Shown here: piece after piece, positions 51,504 to 60,264 of the stretch
Numbering within the stretch: the stretch's first letter is position 1
Layout of the letters: every line of letters begins with the position of its first letter
Source of the DNA: Arthrobacter sulfonylureivorans
GTDB lineage: Bacteria; Actinomycetota; Actinomycetes; Actinomycetales; Micrococcaceae
Direction of reading: 5' to 3'
Assembly: GCA_004000035.1 (NCBI GenBank)
Contig: RJAE01000015.1
Span: forward strand, 32,243 to 96,242
Length of the DNA stretch: 64,000 nt
Translations under genes and position numbers: made by a program
Notes under the pieces: model-generated
The model's database searches: none
What the model was told of the DNA's origin: nothing
The model's input: the letters and a program-made list of their open reading frames with translations, nothing else

Positions 51504-52355
51504 ACAGCGCCTGCGGGTGCCAGGTCCTCTCGCCGGCGGCAGCACCGAAGCCGATGCCTTCGGCCGGGGCGTAGTCGGGCCAGGCGAGGCCGGTGGGCGG
51601 CATGAAGTCGGCCGGCAGCAGGGCTTCGGTGGGGTCATCGGCCTTGCGCTGCTTGAACTCCTCTGCGGCCGAAGCCAACAGCTCCGGGTCGGTCAGCATG
51701 TCCACGAAGGTGCCGGCGATGGTCTTGCCGGCCACTTCGATGGTCGGGTCGATAGCGGCGGGGATGCCACCGAGCGCGTTCATCACCCAGCCCGGATAAG
51801 CACCGCGGCCCGGTGCGGGCTTGAGCGCGGGCCGGGAGACGTAGAACCGGACGGTCGGGGCGTAGTGCGTCATATCCACGTAATCGTCGCTGGTCCAGTT
51901 CTTCTGCCACGGGGCCAAGTGCTCACGCAGCGCTGTCTCGGCGTCCTGCGGGGAGATCAGCGATTCGCACTCGTCCAGGAACGGCTTCTCCATCGGCTCG
52001 ATCCCGAGTCCGGACTGGATCTGCTGCGCGGCAGCCACGGCGTCGTCGTTGCAGGAGGGAGCGCCGACCTCCTCAAGGTTGTTATACAGCGCCTGCGCCA
52101 GCGCGTGGTTGGTGATGCCGGGGCGGTTGCGGGCCACCCAGATGGTCTCCACCCGGCAGTGAGCCATCGCGGCGGCGTGCTCGGCGTTGCGGTACAGCAC
52201 GGCCAGCACGTGCTCGGCCATCTCCAGCGTGGGGCAGCGCCAGGAATACTGGATCTGCGCGATCCGCGCCGGCGGGTTGTCCGCGGTCGCCTGACCAGAG
52301 CCGAGGATCGCGTCCGCATGGCCGGCGATATGCGCTTGCCCGGCGCAAGGGCCGC
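51502..52355 (-). pseudogene. 5'-truncated M20-type amidohydrolase
   Basis: The C-terminal part of an amidohydrolase resembling p-aminobenzoyl-glutamate hydrolase subunit B or indole-acetyl-amino-acid hydrolases. In-frame coding runs from about CAGQAHIAGHADAIL near 52350 through ARIAQIQYSWRCPTLEMAEHVLA, ATVxxV-like and SCNDDAVAAAQQ, to a natural stop at 51502. Family proteins have about 470 residues; here only about 285 remain and the N-terminal metal-binding half is lost. An internal ATG at 52221 could in principle start a 239-residue product, but it would lack the catalytic half. Confidence 0.7.
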
Positions 52356-52559
52356 TGCACGCCCGGTGCCAAGCAGGCTCTCTCGAAGCGTGAGTTCATA
52401 TGTTTATGGGCGACGGGAAGCTCGCGCAATTTCGCAGCGTCTTCACTCCGAGACCGAGGTGCTTTTAGCTGTTCACGGCCGCGCCCAATCGGAGCACGAC
52501 GGCGGCGCATCCCCCGCTCCGATGCCTCACCTTTACTGACAGCCGACTTGTGCCCCCAG

Positions 52560-52948
52560 CGCCGGGCGCAAGTCCTGACCAAACGCAGTGCCGGCCTGCT
52601 GGACCTACCTCCGGAGCAGCGACCGGTCTTCGCCGAAGAATAAGGCCGGCGCTTCCCGGACCTGCTTCGGACCGGCGAGCGCGAGATGCACCTGTCAATC
52701 ATCAGCCTGGCCTCGGTGCGCGAACTCAGCGAGAGCGCCGGTGTCGATGTGGGTCCGGTGCACTTCCGTGCGAACATCTACCTCGACGAGTTGCCGACTA
52801 TCGCCGAATGGGAACTGGTCGGCTCGACACTGCACAGCGGAACCACACATTTCGAGGTCTTCCAAGAAGTAGGCCGCAGCGTCGACACAGAGGTCAACCT
52901 GGCCACAGCCCAGCGTAAACTTCCCATGCTGGAGTTGCACTGGACGCA
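52560..52948 (+). pseudogene. MOSC-domain fragment
   Basis: Plus-strand coding with an in-frame TAA near 52642, then RRFPDLLRTGEREMHLSI and SLASVRELSE, VHFRANIYLDELPTIAE and ELVGSTLHSGTTHFEVFQ. The pattern F-R-x-N-I, then W/E-x-V-G-x-x-L-x-x-G-x-x-x-F-E-V, is that of MOSC domains (molybdenum-cofactor-sulfurase C-terminal-like). Coding stops abruptly near 52948, where sequence from an opposite-strand gene begins, so it is a remnant. Confidence 0.6.
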
Positions 52949-53455
52949 TCCCAGAAAATGCCCTGCGGCTACGGGCATAGCGAAGCCGCCGAGGAGGGCG
53001 ACGGCGGGAATGACGAGGAAACCCCCACCGGCGCGGCCTTCAATGACGATTTTCAAGACGGACAATTCGTTGTTCCCGGAGCTCGTCGCTTTGTTTCGGC
53101 GCCCGCGGATCATAGCGACGGACGAGCGACCATCACGAGCGTGAAGGCGATCACGAGCACAGTGCCGGGGAGGTGTCCGCCGAGCAAGCCTCCGGCGAAG
53201 GCCACCCATGGCTGCCGCGCCGAAGATCAGCCCCGTACGCCATTTGGCGCGGCCCTTGCGCGCGTGGTCGATAGCGCTAAACGCGGAGGTGACGTCAACG
53301 ACGAAAAGACAGGCAACGATGGCTCCCTTGCGGTCGAGGCGGGCGACATAGGTAAGGATGGGAACGGTAAGTATGGATCCTCCGCCGCCGGGCACCCCAA
53401 GGCAGATTCCGACGCCGCCTGAGAGCAGGAGAGTAACCGTGAATGCGACAGTCAT
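52946..53455 (-). pseudogene. Frameshifted TauE/SafE-type membrane protein
   Basis: From ATG 53455 the minus strand gives GICLGVPGGGGSILTVPILTY in pieces, the first glycine motif of TauE/SafE sulfite/organoanion exporters. Near 53210 the frame changes. The second motif GRAGGGFLVIPAVALLGGFA appears at about 53040-52980, and the reading then runs into unrelated sequence at the MOSC junction. A family protein has about 250 residues; this copy is frameshifted and truncated. The 347 bases from 53456 to 53802 hold no gene I can support. Confidence 0.7.
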
Positions 53456-53802
53456 TCAGTCTGTCCTACCTGAGTTGATGATTCGGTGAAGGCGATCTTG
53501 GGCTGTACAGCGACATGCCTGCGCTCACCTCGCTACTGAAGAGCCATCCGTGGGGCGTCTGTGAAGGGCCTGAAGTGGACGACCAATACGTTCGCCGGGA
53601 CGTGAAGTGGCGACTTGGGACGTGGAGGTGGCGTGTTCAAACGAAGCCCTATTATTCTTTCCCGCGAAGACTTGAGCACAAAGATCGGGCTCGACCTGAC
53701 TGGCTATTCGCTGAGCGTATAGCGCCCTCCTCAATTTCGTCTTTGAACTTTCCCCTTACGAGCGGGATTATTGAGAACATGCCATCCTCGAAAGGGAATA
53801 CT

Positions 53803-54774
53803 ATGAAAACCAAACACATTTTGAGTTTGTTGGTTGCATCTGCAACCGCCATATTGGTTGTGGGTTGCGGACAAGCCGCTAATGCCAGCCCTGAGTTTCC
53901 CACCAAGAATATCGATCTGATTGTTCCTTACGGCCCAGGCGGTGGAAATGATCTGGTAGCCCGCGCTCTGGCAACTGCCATGGAAGAGCATCTACCTGAA
54001 GGCGTGAGCGTAGTAATTAAAAACCGCGACGGCGCTAACGGCGCAATTGGCGCCACAGAGTTGATGCAATCAAAGAAAGATGGCTATACACTCGGGATCC
54101 TTTCCACGAGCGTTGTGGGCATCCAACCGTTGTACGGCACTACTGCCTACCAGTTGAACAACTTCACTACCCTGGCCAAGGTAAGCACGGCCCCTCAGAC
54201 TTTATTGGTCAAAGAAGACTCCGATTTCAAGTCTTTTGAGGACTGGCTCAGTTATGTGCAGAAAAACCCGAATGAATTCACTTATGGTGTTCCAGCGGTT
54301 GGAGGCGTCCAGCACTTGGATATGGAACTGCTGAACGATGCCGCCGGCATCTCCACCAAGCATGTCCCGTACGAAAGTGTGAATGCCAGTAGGACGGCCG
54401 TCCTCGGGGGCCACGTCGACGCCGCAGTCGCACCTTTTGCCCAAGCAGACGAAGGTAGCCTTCGACCGTTGTTCAGCTTCAGCGGGAATCCCAGCGCATC
54501 GAATCCAGACCTTAAGAGCGTCAGCGACTATGGGTACGACGTAGAACTGGACACATCGCACTACATCATGGCGCCGGCAGACCTCGGCGATAGTGAACGC
54601 AAAGCACTTGAAGACATTTTAGAAAAGGCAAGCTCAGAGCCGTCCTATGTTGATCAGCTGAAGAAGATGGATTTTGAACAGGCCTTTTTGGCCGGTGAAG
54701 AAGCCGGGACTGAGCTTGCGGAGGTCAGCAACGGACTGGCGGACGTCATCGCCAAACTTGGCCTAACGGGTTAG
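53803..54774 (+). CDS. tctC: Tripartite tricarboxylate transporter binding protein (TctC/Bug)
   Basis: A 323-residue lipoprotein of the Bug family. The lipobox is VVGC with Cys22. The family signature runs FPTKNIDLIVPYGPGGGNDL (42-61), then RDGANGAIGATELMQSKKDG, and PAVGGVQHLDMELL. It captures an organic acid outside the membrane and hands it to TctAB. ATG 53803 follows AAAGGG. The sequence is visibly less GC-rich than the left part of the window. It is the first gene of the 53803-61200 operon. Confidence 0.9.
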   Translation: MKTKHILSLLVASATAILVVGCGQAANASPEFPTKNIDLIVPYGPGGGNDLVARALATAMEEHLPEGVSVVIKNRDGANGAIGATELMQSKKDGYTLGILSTSVVGIQPLYGTTAYQLNNFTTLAKVSTAPQTLLVKEDSDFKSFEDWLSYVQKNPNEFTYGVPAVGGVQHLDMELLNDAAGISTKHVPYESVNASRTAVLGGHVDAAVAPFAQADEGSLRPLFSFSGNPSASNPDLKSVSDYGYDVELDTSHYIMAPADLGDSERKALEDILEKASSEPSYVDQLKKMDFEQAFLAGEEAGTELAEVSNGLADVIAKLGLTG

Positions 54775-54795
54775 CCCAGGCCCCACAGAGGTTGT

Positions 54796-54825
54796 CCTGG
54801 GTCCGGCAATTTTGCCGGACCCAGG
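54796..54825 (+). terminator. Perfect hairpin between tctC and tctB
   Basis: CCTGGGTCCGGCAA and TTGCCGGACCCAGG pair exactly around TT. There is no T-run after it. Located inside the operon, 22 bases after the tctC stop, it more likely protects or partly terminates the message so that the binding protein is made in excess over the membrane subunits. Confidence 0.65.
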
Positions 54826-54876
54826 AGCCAATAACCATTCATCCGTCCCGCCAGCTCGGGACCGAGGAGAGCAACA

Positions 54877-55320
54877 ATGTTAAGTGTCCGGATGGCCAAT
54901 TCAATCGTCTACATCGCTCTGGCTACAGCCGCCGTCCTTTACGGGCTTGAAGCGGTTCGCTTGGAAGGCGGCAGGGGTGACCATATCGTTGGAGCCGGAG
55001 CCTTTCCCGCAGCAATTGGGATCGGGGTATTTGCAGTCTGCATTACAGGACTCATCGGCGAATTCCGCCGTGGCCCTGTTCAAGGTGTAACCGTCCCTAA
55101 TCTGCGTCGCCTCGTCCTCGTCACCTTAACTACTGGCGTGTATATCGCTATCTGGACGCAACTCGGATTTTTCTACCTAGTAACTCCCGTTTACCTGTTC
55201 CTTACGTTCTGGATCTGCGCCGAGGTGAAAGCCAGGCATGCATCCCATGCTGTTGCGGCCATCGGCGCCACTGCGGGAATGTACCTAGTTTTCGAATTGC
55301 TCTTGGGCGTCTCCCTCTAG
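54877..55320 (+). CDS. tctB: Tripartite tricarboxylate transporter small subunit (TctB)
   Basis: A 147-residue membrane protein with four hydrophobic segments (about 8-25, 42-60, 78-98 and 105-140). AGAFPAAIGIGVFAVC is the family's conserved second segment. GAGGAG precedes ATG 54877. It partners TctA in the sodium-coupled uptake system. The stop is 20 bases before the tctA start. Confidence 0.88.
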   Translation: MLSVRMANSIVYIALATAAVLYGLEAVRLEGGRGDHIVGAGAFPAAIGIGVFAVCITGLIGEFRRGPVQGVTVPNLRRLVLVTLTTGVYIAIWTQLGFFYLVTPVYLFLTFWICAEVKARHASHAVAAIGATAGMYLVFELLLGVSL

Positions 55321-55340
55321 CCAGACAATAAGGAATCGTA

Positions 55341-56831
55341 ATGGAATTTGACCTTTCAATGCTGCTCAGCGTGGAGAGCATTCTCGCAATCCTCATTGGT
55401 GCTCTTTTCGGAACCCTAATAGGTGCTTTACCTGGTCTTGGCGCAACAGTGGCCATTGTTTTGCTGCTCCCCTTTACGTTTGCGATGGACCCTTTGGCGG
55501 CTATCCTGTTGTTGCTGTCCGCGTACCAGTCGGCAGAATACGGCGGCTCGATATCCTCCATCATCTTGGGCATACCCGGAACTCCTGCCGCAGCTGCAAC
55601 AGTCGTAGATGGATACACGATGGCGAAACAGTCATCACCCGGCAAAGCACTTGCGTACTCATTACTCTCCTCGGCCGTGGGAGGAATCATCGGCGGTCTC
55701 GGGCTTCTCTTACTTGCCATCCCCATGACCACGTTCGCCCTCCAGATATCAAGCACGGACATGGTCCTAATCGCGCTGCTGGGGCTAACCGCTTTGACCG
55801 CTCTGGCTGCACAGAGCAAGGTCAAGACGTGGATATCCGTCTTGCTGGGCCTCATGATGGGAACCGTTGGACTCGACATGTTCACGGCTCAGGCACGATT
55901 TACCGGACCTTGGTTGGAACTGCTGGACGGCTTCCCCATCATCGTCGTCATGGTCGGGGTCTTCGCCTTCAGTGAAGTCCTGAGCTCGATCATGGAAGGG
56001 CAGATGGGGGTTGCCTCACAAAACAAGAACATGAGTACGCGTCTTCGCCTTAAGGAAATGCGAGGCATCGCGAAGCCTACGCTCTTGGGCTCCCTGATAG
56101 GAACTGGAGTGGGGGTCGTCCCTGGAATGGGCGCAGGGCCGGCGTCTTGGTTTGCCTACAGTGCGGCGAAGCGCATCTCATCCAAGCCTCAACTGTTCGG
56201 AAAGGGCAGCCCTGAAGGCATCGCCGGACCGGAAGCCGCCAACAACGCGACGGTGGGCGGCGCGCTAGTGCCGCTGATGACACTGGGAGTCCCAGGCTCG
56301 CCTACAACTGCAATCATTCTTGGCGCGTTCGTCATCCATGGAATTGTTCCCGGCCCAAAGCTCTTCTCAACACAGCCAGATCTAGTGGCCGGTATCTTTG
56401 TTGGTTTCCTCGCGACCACGGTGGCCATGTACATCGTTGGCCGCTTCCTTACTCCGTTGTTTGCCCGATCGCTCAAACTCCCGCAGAAGTACCTCCTGCC
56501 GCTGGTCATACTCTTCAGCCTCGTTGGGGTTTACGCGGCCAGGGAAGTTATATTCGACGTTGCGGTTGCCGCGATCATTGGCATTGCCTTCTTCATTCTT
56601 CGTCGTTTGGGCTATTCGTTGCCGGCCTTCGTCTTGGCCTTCGTGCTGACGCCGATGATTGAAGAGAACTTCAGAAGGACATTGATCGTCGGTGATGGCA
56701 TGGCTAGCATGACGCAGTCTCCAATCACAATGGTGCTCCTCGTTCTGGTGTTGCTAGCGGCGTTGTGGCCGCTGATCTCCCGACTTATACCTGCCAGCAA
56801 AAAGAAGGAGGCGGTCCTTGCAGACAATTAA
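55341..56831 (+). CDS. tctA: Tripartite tricarboxylate transporter large subunit (TctA)
   Basis: A 496-residue permease with about 11-12 membrane helices. The duplicated family motifs are seen as GTLIGALPGLGATVAIVLLLP in the first half and GTGVGVVPGMGAGPASW in the second, with EYGGSISSIILGIPGTPAAA and GALVPLMTLGVPGSPTTAI. These Gly-Pro loops line the substrate path. It works with TctC and TctB. The linked enzymes suggest a substrate that is, or becomes, a C4-C7 dicarboxylic or muconate-type acid. Confidence 0.92.
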   Translation: MEFDLSMLLSVESILAILIGALFGTLIGALPGLGATVAIVLLLPFTFAMDPLAAILLLLSAYQSAEYGGSISSIILGIPGTPAAAATVVDGYTMAKQSSPGKALAYSLLSSAVGGIIGGLGLLLLAIPMTTFALQISSTDMVLIALLGLTALTALAAQSKVKTWISVLLGLMMGTVGLDMFTAQARFTGPWLELLDGFPIIVVMVGVFAFSEVLSSIMEGQMGVASQNKNMSTRLRLKEMRGIAKPTLLGSLIGTGVGVVPGMGAGPASWFAYSAAKRISSKPQLFGKGSPEGIAGPEAANNATVGGALVPLMTLGVPGSPTTAIILGAFVIHGIVPGPKLFSTQPDLVAGIFVGFLATTVAMYIVGRFLTPLFARSLKLPQKYLLPLVILFSLVGVYAAREVIFDVAVAAIIGIAFFILRRLGYSLPAFVLAFVLTPMIEENFRRTLIVGDGMASMTQSPITMVLLVLVLLAALWPLISRLIPASKKKEAVLADN

Positions 56832-56867
56832 CTCCCTCCGCTTCCCGGCAGTTAGGGGCATGACGCC

Positions 56868-58226
56868 TTGAACGAGGGAATTAGCGGATTGGTTTACACC
56901 GACCCCCAAATGGAAGCCATCTTTTCTGCGAAATCCCAAGTGCAGTCGATGCTTGATTTCGAAGCCGCACTGAACAACGTCCTGTCGCAACGTGGTGTAA
57001 TTCCGCAAGAAGCCGCCGCAGAAATAGGAAAGTACTGCAACGCCGACTACTACGACATGGATTCCTTGGTGACCCGCTCACAGGAGTTGGGGACCATCGC
57101 CGCGCCGGTCGTCGCCGAGCTGAAGCGTCTGGTTCCAGGCAGCTACACGGACTGGGTCCACTGGGGCGCTACCACCCAGGACATCGTAGATACCGGATTG
57201 ATGCTTCAGCTCCACCGCGGCATCGAGCATCTCATAGAAGGATTGCACGCAGTAGGCGACATCTGTTGCACATTGGCGGCTGAGCACCGCAACACAATCA
57301 TGGTCGGTCGCGGCATTTTGCAACACGCGATACCGACAACTTTCGGACTGAAATGCTCCCAGTGGGCGCTAGCGATCTCCCAGCTTGTGCGCCGCCTCTT
57401 GCAACTCCAGGACGAAGAGTTGGCGGTCCAGTTTGGTGGTGTAACAGGCACGCTCGCTGCTTATGGATCCGATGGATTCGATCTGGTGCCGTTGTTGGCG
57501 GCGGAGCTGAGTTTGGCTGCTCCCGTTGCGCCGTGGCAAAGTGCCCGGGAACGAATTGGCTACGTCGCTGCTGTCCTGGGCAATATTGCCCCGACGATGG
57601 CAAAAATTGCCCTCGATATCGGACTTCTCTCCCAGACGGAAGTAGGGGAAGTAGGGGAAGCCCCGGGAGACTCTCCGACGTCGAGCGCTCTTCCGCATAA
57701 GCGCAACTCAGTGTCTGCGATGCGGGCAGTCGCGGCGGCCAGATCCGCAGCAAACCATGCAGGTGCCATCCAGCAGAACATGGCTACCGAGAACGAGCGC
57801 TCGTTCGGTGGGTGGCAGGTCGAACCTGTTCTGATGGCCAGGCTCATGACTAGTTCCGGCGCCACCGTCCTAGCGGTGCGAACGTCGCTTGAAAGCCTAC
57901 AGGTCTTCCCCGATGCGATGCGCCGCAACCTTGAACTGACCGACGGGCTGATCATGTCCGAGTCAGTGGTGTATGCCTTGGCAGCCAAGGTCGGCAAGGC
58001 AACCGCCAGTAACCTCGTCAAAGAAGCAATCGCGGCGGCTGCAGCTTCGGGCACGGGCTTCTCCCAGTGTGTGCGCGCAGACCCGGACATATCGGCTCAG
58101 CTAACAGCACAGGAAGTAGACCGGGCTTTGGACCCAAGCCGCTATTTGGGGTCTACTTCACATTTCATCGATGCTGCAATTGAGCACTTCAGCGAGACCA
58201 AAAGGAGCGTTTCCGATGACCGATAG
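56868..58226 (+). CDS. PcaB-like lyase of the fumarase/aspartase superfamily
   Basis: A 452-residue lyase. The three superfamily signatures are HWGATTQDIVDTG (near 102), GRGILQHAIPTTFGLK (near 148) and TSSALPHKRNS at 271-281, with the catalytic serine loop at 272-273 and Lys278/Asn280. The LQHAIPTTFG form is that of 3-carboxy-cis,cis-muconate cycloisomerase rather than adenylosuccinate lyase. The signature Met is replaced by Leu. The start is TTG 56868, nine bases after AGGGG. C-N lyases for N-substituted succinates share the fold, so the reaction is open. Its last bases overlap the cyclase start by 11. Confidence 0.8.
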   Translation: MNEGISGLVYTDPQMEAIFSAKSQVQSMLDFEAALNNVLSQRGVIPQEAAAEIGKYCNADYYDMDSLVTRSQELGTIAAPVVAELKRLVPGSYTDWVHWGATTQDIVDTGLMLQLHRGIEHLIEGLHAVGDICCTLAAEHRNTIMVGRGILQHAIPTTFGLKCSQWALAISQLVRRLLQLQDEELAVQFGGVTGTLAAYGSDGFDLVPLLAAELSLAAPVAPWQSARERIGYVAAVLGNIAPTMAKIALDIGLLSQTEVGEVGEAPGDSPTSSALPHKRNSVSAMRAVAAARSAANHAGAIQQNMATENERSFGGWQVEPVLMARLMTSSGATVLAVRTSLESLQVFPDAMRRNLELTDGLIMSESVVYALAAKVGKATASNLVKEAIAAAAASGTGFSQCVRADPDISAQLTAQEVDRALDPSRYLGSTSHFIDAAIEHFSETKRSVSDDR

Positions 58227-59052
58227 TCGGCTGACGACGCAGGACTCCGGCAATTCTGCAGCCTTGATCGAGGGGCCTCAAACGATTTTCGACCTCGGCC
58301 ACGAGTTTTACCCGGAGATGCCCGTACCGGTCAGACATCCCGGCTTCGACCTGCAGCACCCAAGGTTTCATGGCGATGCCCGGCGAGCAGACGGCACATC
58401 GTCGGCAAATGACCTTGTCAGCATGGGGACCCATATAGGAACGCATGTGGACGCGTTGTCCCACTATTCCGACGATGGGCGATTGCACGGAGGCGTCGCT
58501 GTAGAGCTGTCTGGCGTATTGTCGGTGGAAAGGGCGCACAGTGCGGAAACACTGCCGATCTTCTGGCACCGAGGCTTCCTCCTAGACTTCTCCCGGCATT
58601 TCGATCTGGAACACTGTGCTCCAGGGTACGAAATCAAGGCGAATGACTTGGAAGATATTTGCTCCGCCATCGGCCTGGACATTCCCGCCGGCTCCGTCGT
58701 ACTAGTACGGACAGGGTGGGACCGCTACTTTGACACTGGTGCCGAGAAGTACCTGGCTCATCCCGGCGGCGTGCCCGGCCTAGGACACTCCGGCGCCAGA
58801 TGGCTGAGTGACCGCGGAGTCGTGGCGGCAGGCACCGATACTGCTGCCTTCGACGCTGTAACGAACAGCGGTGGGTTAGAGAACCTTCCAGCTCATAAAG
58901 AGCTGCTAGTTAACCACGGCATTTACATCATCGAAAACCTTAACCTTCAGCATCTCGCTGCGGCAGCCGTCAACGAGTTCCTCTTCGTAATGGCCCCGCT
59001 GCGCCTGCGGGGCGCAACCGCATCTCCCGTTCGTCCTTTCGCCGTCGTCTAG
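58216..59052 (+). CDS. Cyclase-family metal-dependent hydrolase
   Basis: A 278-residue PF04199 protein, the family of kynurenine formamidase and isatin hydrolase. The metal-binding motif H-x-G-T-H-x-D appears as HIGTHVDALSH near 75-85, and GTDTAAFD plus the C-terminal E-N-L block are typical. AAAGGAG precedes ATG 58216, inside the end of the lyase gene. Hydrolysis of an amide, lactam or enol-lactone bond is expected. Placed with a lyase and a maleylacetate-reductase-like enzyme, it could open or trim a ring-derived intermediate. Confidence 0.82.
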   Translation: MTDSRLTTQDSGNSAALIEGPQTIFDLGHEFYPEMPVPVRHPGFDLQHPRFHGDARRADGTSSANDLVSMGTHIGTHVDALSHYSDDGRLHGGVAVELSGVLSVERAHSAETLPIFWHRGFLLDFSRHFDLEHCAPGYEIKANDLEDICSAIGLDIPAGSVVLVRTGWDRYFDTGAEKYLAHPGGVPGLGHSGARWLSDRGVVAAGTDTAAFDAVTNSGGLENLPAHKELLVNHGIYIIENLNLQHLAAAAVNEFLFVMAPLRLRGATASPVRPFAVV

Positions 59053-59125
59053 ACCGCGACTGAACTCGACCAAAAAAGCTGACAGTCAACCACTCCGCCA
59101 ATTGCCCTGACAGGGGAAACAGTAA

Positions 59126-60229
59126 ATGCACCTGCAATTCGAGCACGAGACCCTGGGCCAACGGGTGTTGTTTGGCCACGGACGCGCCGCCGATCATATC
59201 CGCAGCGAAGTGGCGCGAATCGGCGCCGAACGAATCATGCTGATTGCGTCGAAGTCGCAAGTAACAGCAGCCAAAGAAGCGACCAGTCTTGTCGATGTTC
59301 GAATATTTCACGATGACGTGCAGCAACACGTCCCACTTGAGGCAGCCGCGAAAGCCCGGGAAATTGCCCGAGCTGAGGACATCGACTTGGTCATCTCGGT
59401 CGGCGGCGGCTCGTCCGTGGGACTGGCCAAGGCCATTGCCTTGACCACCCACCTGCCCATCATCGCTGTTCCCACGACCTATGCGGGCTCCGAGGCCACC
59501 AATGTCTGGGGGATCACCGAGAATGCTCACAAGACAACGGGAACTGACAATATGGTGCTCCCGGCGACGGTCGTCTATGACACGGCATACACGTCATCCA
59601 TGCCATCGGACCTCGCAGTGGCTTCAGGCTTGAATGCTTTGGCGCACTGTATAGATTCAATGTGGTCCCCTAGAAGCAACCCTATTAACCGGGCGCTCGC
59701 GCTCGAAGGAATTCGTGCGTTGATCGCCGGATTGTCCAAAATCACCGCCGATCCGCTGGACCTGTTGGGGCGGGAGAACGCACTCTATGGCGCTTACTTG
59801 TCTGCCGTTGCCTTCGCTTCCGCTGGCTCCGGCCTCCACCATAAGATCTGCCATGTGCTGGGAGGGACCTACAACCTGCCGCATGCGCAAACGCACGCGG
59901 TCATCCTTCCGCATGTCCTCGCATTAAACCTTTCGGGTATCAGCCGGGAGCTTGCAGCGCGGCTGAGCGATGCATTCGGCGCTGAGACTCCTGTCGCCGG
60001 TCTGGCAGCCCTGTACAAACGCTTAGGCGCTCCGAATAATCTGCAGGAATTCGGGTTCGATGAGTTACACATCGCCGAAGCCGCCTCCCTAATACTTCCC
60101 GTTGTCCCGGCTTCAAATCCCGTGAAGGTGCGCAAGGACAACCTTGAAGCCTTGCTCGCTGCCGCGCGTACAGGCCAGGAGCCCGTCATCACGTCGGTTG
60201 GACCCTCTGGGCAGGCGAAAGTCATCTAG
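59126..60229 (+). CDS. Maleylacetate reductase-like dehydrogenase
   Basis: A 367-residue member of the iron-containing alcohol dehydrogenase superfamily. The NAD motif GGGSSVGLAKAIAL lies near 94, and PTTYAGSEATNVWGITE, then KTTGTDNMVLP, is the maleylacetate reductase signature. The His-rich metal positions of true Fe-dehydrogenases (H-x-x-x-H) are only partly present (LAHCIDSM, HKICHVLGG), which fits this subgroup. It reduces maleylacetate to 3-oxoadipate with NAD(P)H in aromatic catabolism. GGGGA precedes ATG 59126. It implies that maleylacetate or a close analogue is formed by the upstream enzymes. Confidence 0.83.
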   Translation: MHLQFEHETLGQRVLFGHGRAADHIRSEVARIGAERIMLIASKSQVTAAKEATSLVDVRIFHDDVQQHVPLEAAAKAREIARAEDIDLVISVGGGSSVGLAKAIALTTHLPIIAVPTTYAGSEATNVWGITENAHKTTGTDNMVLPATVVYDTAYTSSMPSDLAVASGLNALAHCIDSMWSPRSNPINRALALEGIRALIAGLSKITADPLDLLGRENALYGAYLSAVAFASAGSGLHHKICHVLGGTYNLPHAQTHAVILPHVLALNLSGISRELAARLSDAFGAETPVAGLAALYKRLGAPNNLQEFGFDELHIAEAASLILPVVPASNPVKVRKDNLEALLAAARTGQEPVITSVGPSGQAKVI

Positions 60230-60264
60230 TCGGCCCTGCTGCCGGGACACCTGATAATGAACCA

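Noticed and set aside
52686-53144. A 152-codon plus-strand frame as an intact gene
   Set aside because: Only the first about 85 residues resemble a MOSC domain; the rest is antisense to the TauE/SafE remnant, and an in-frame stop precedes the start.
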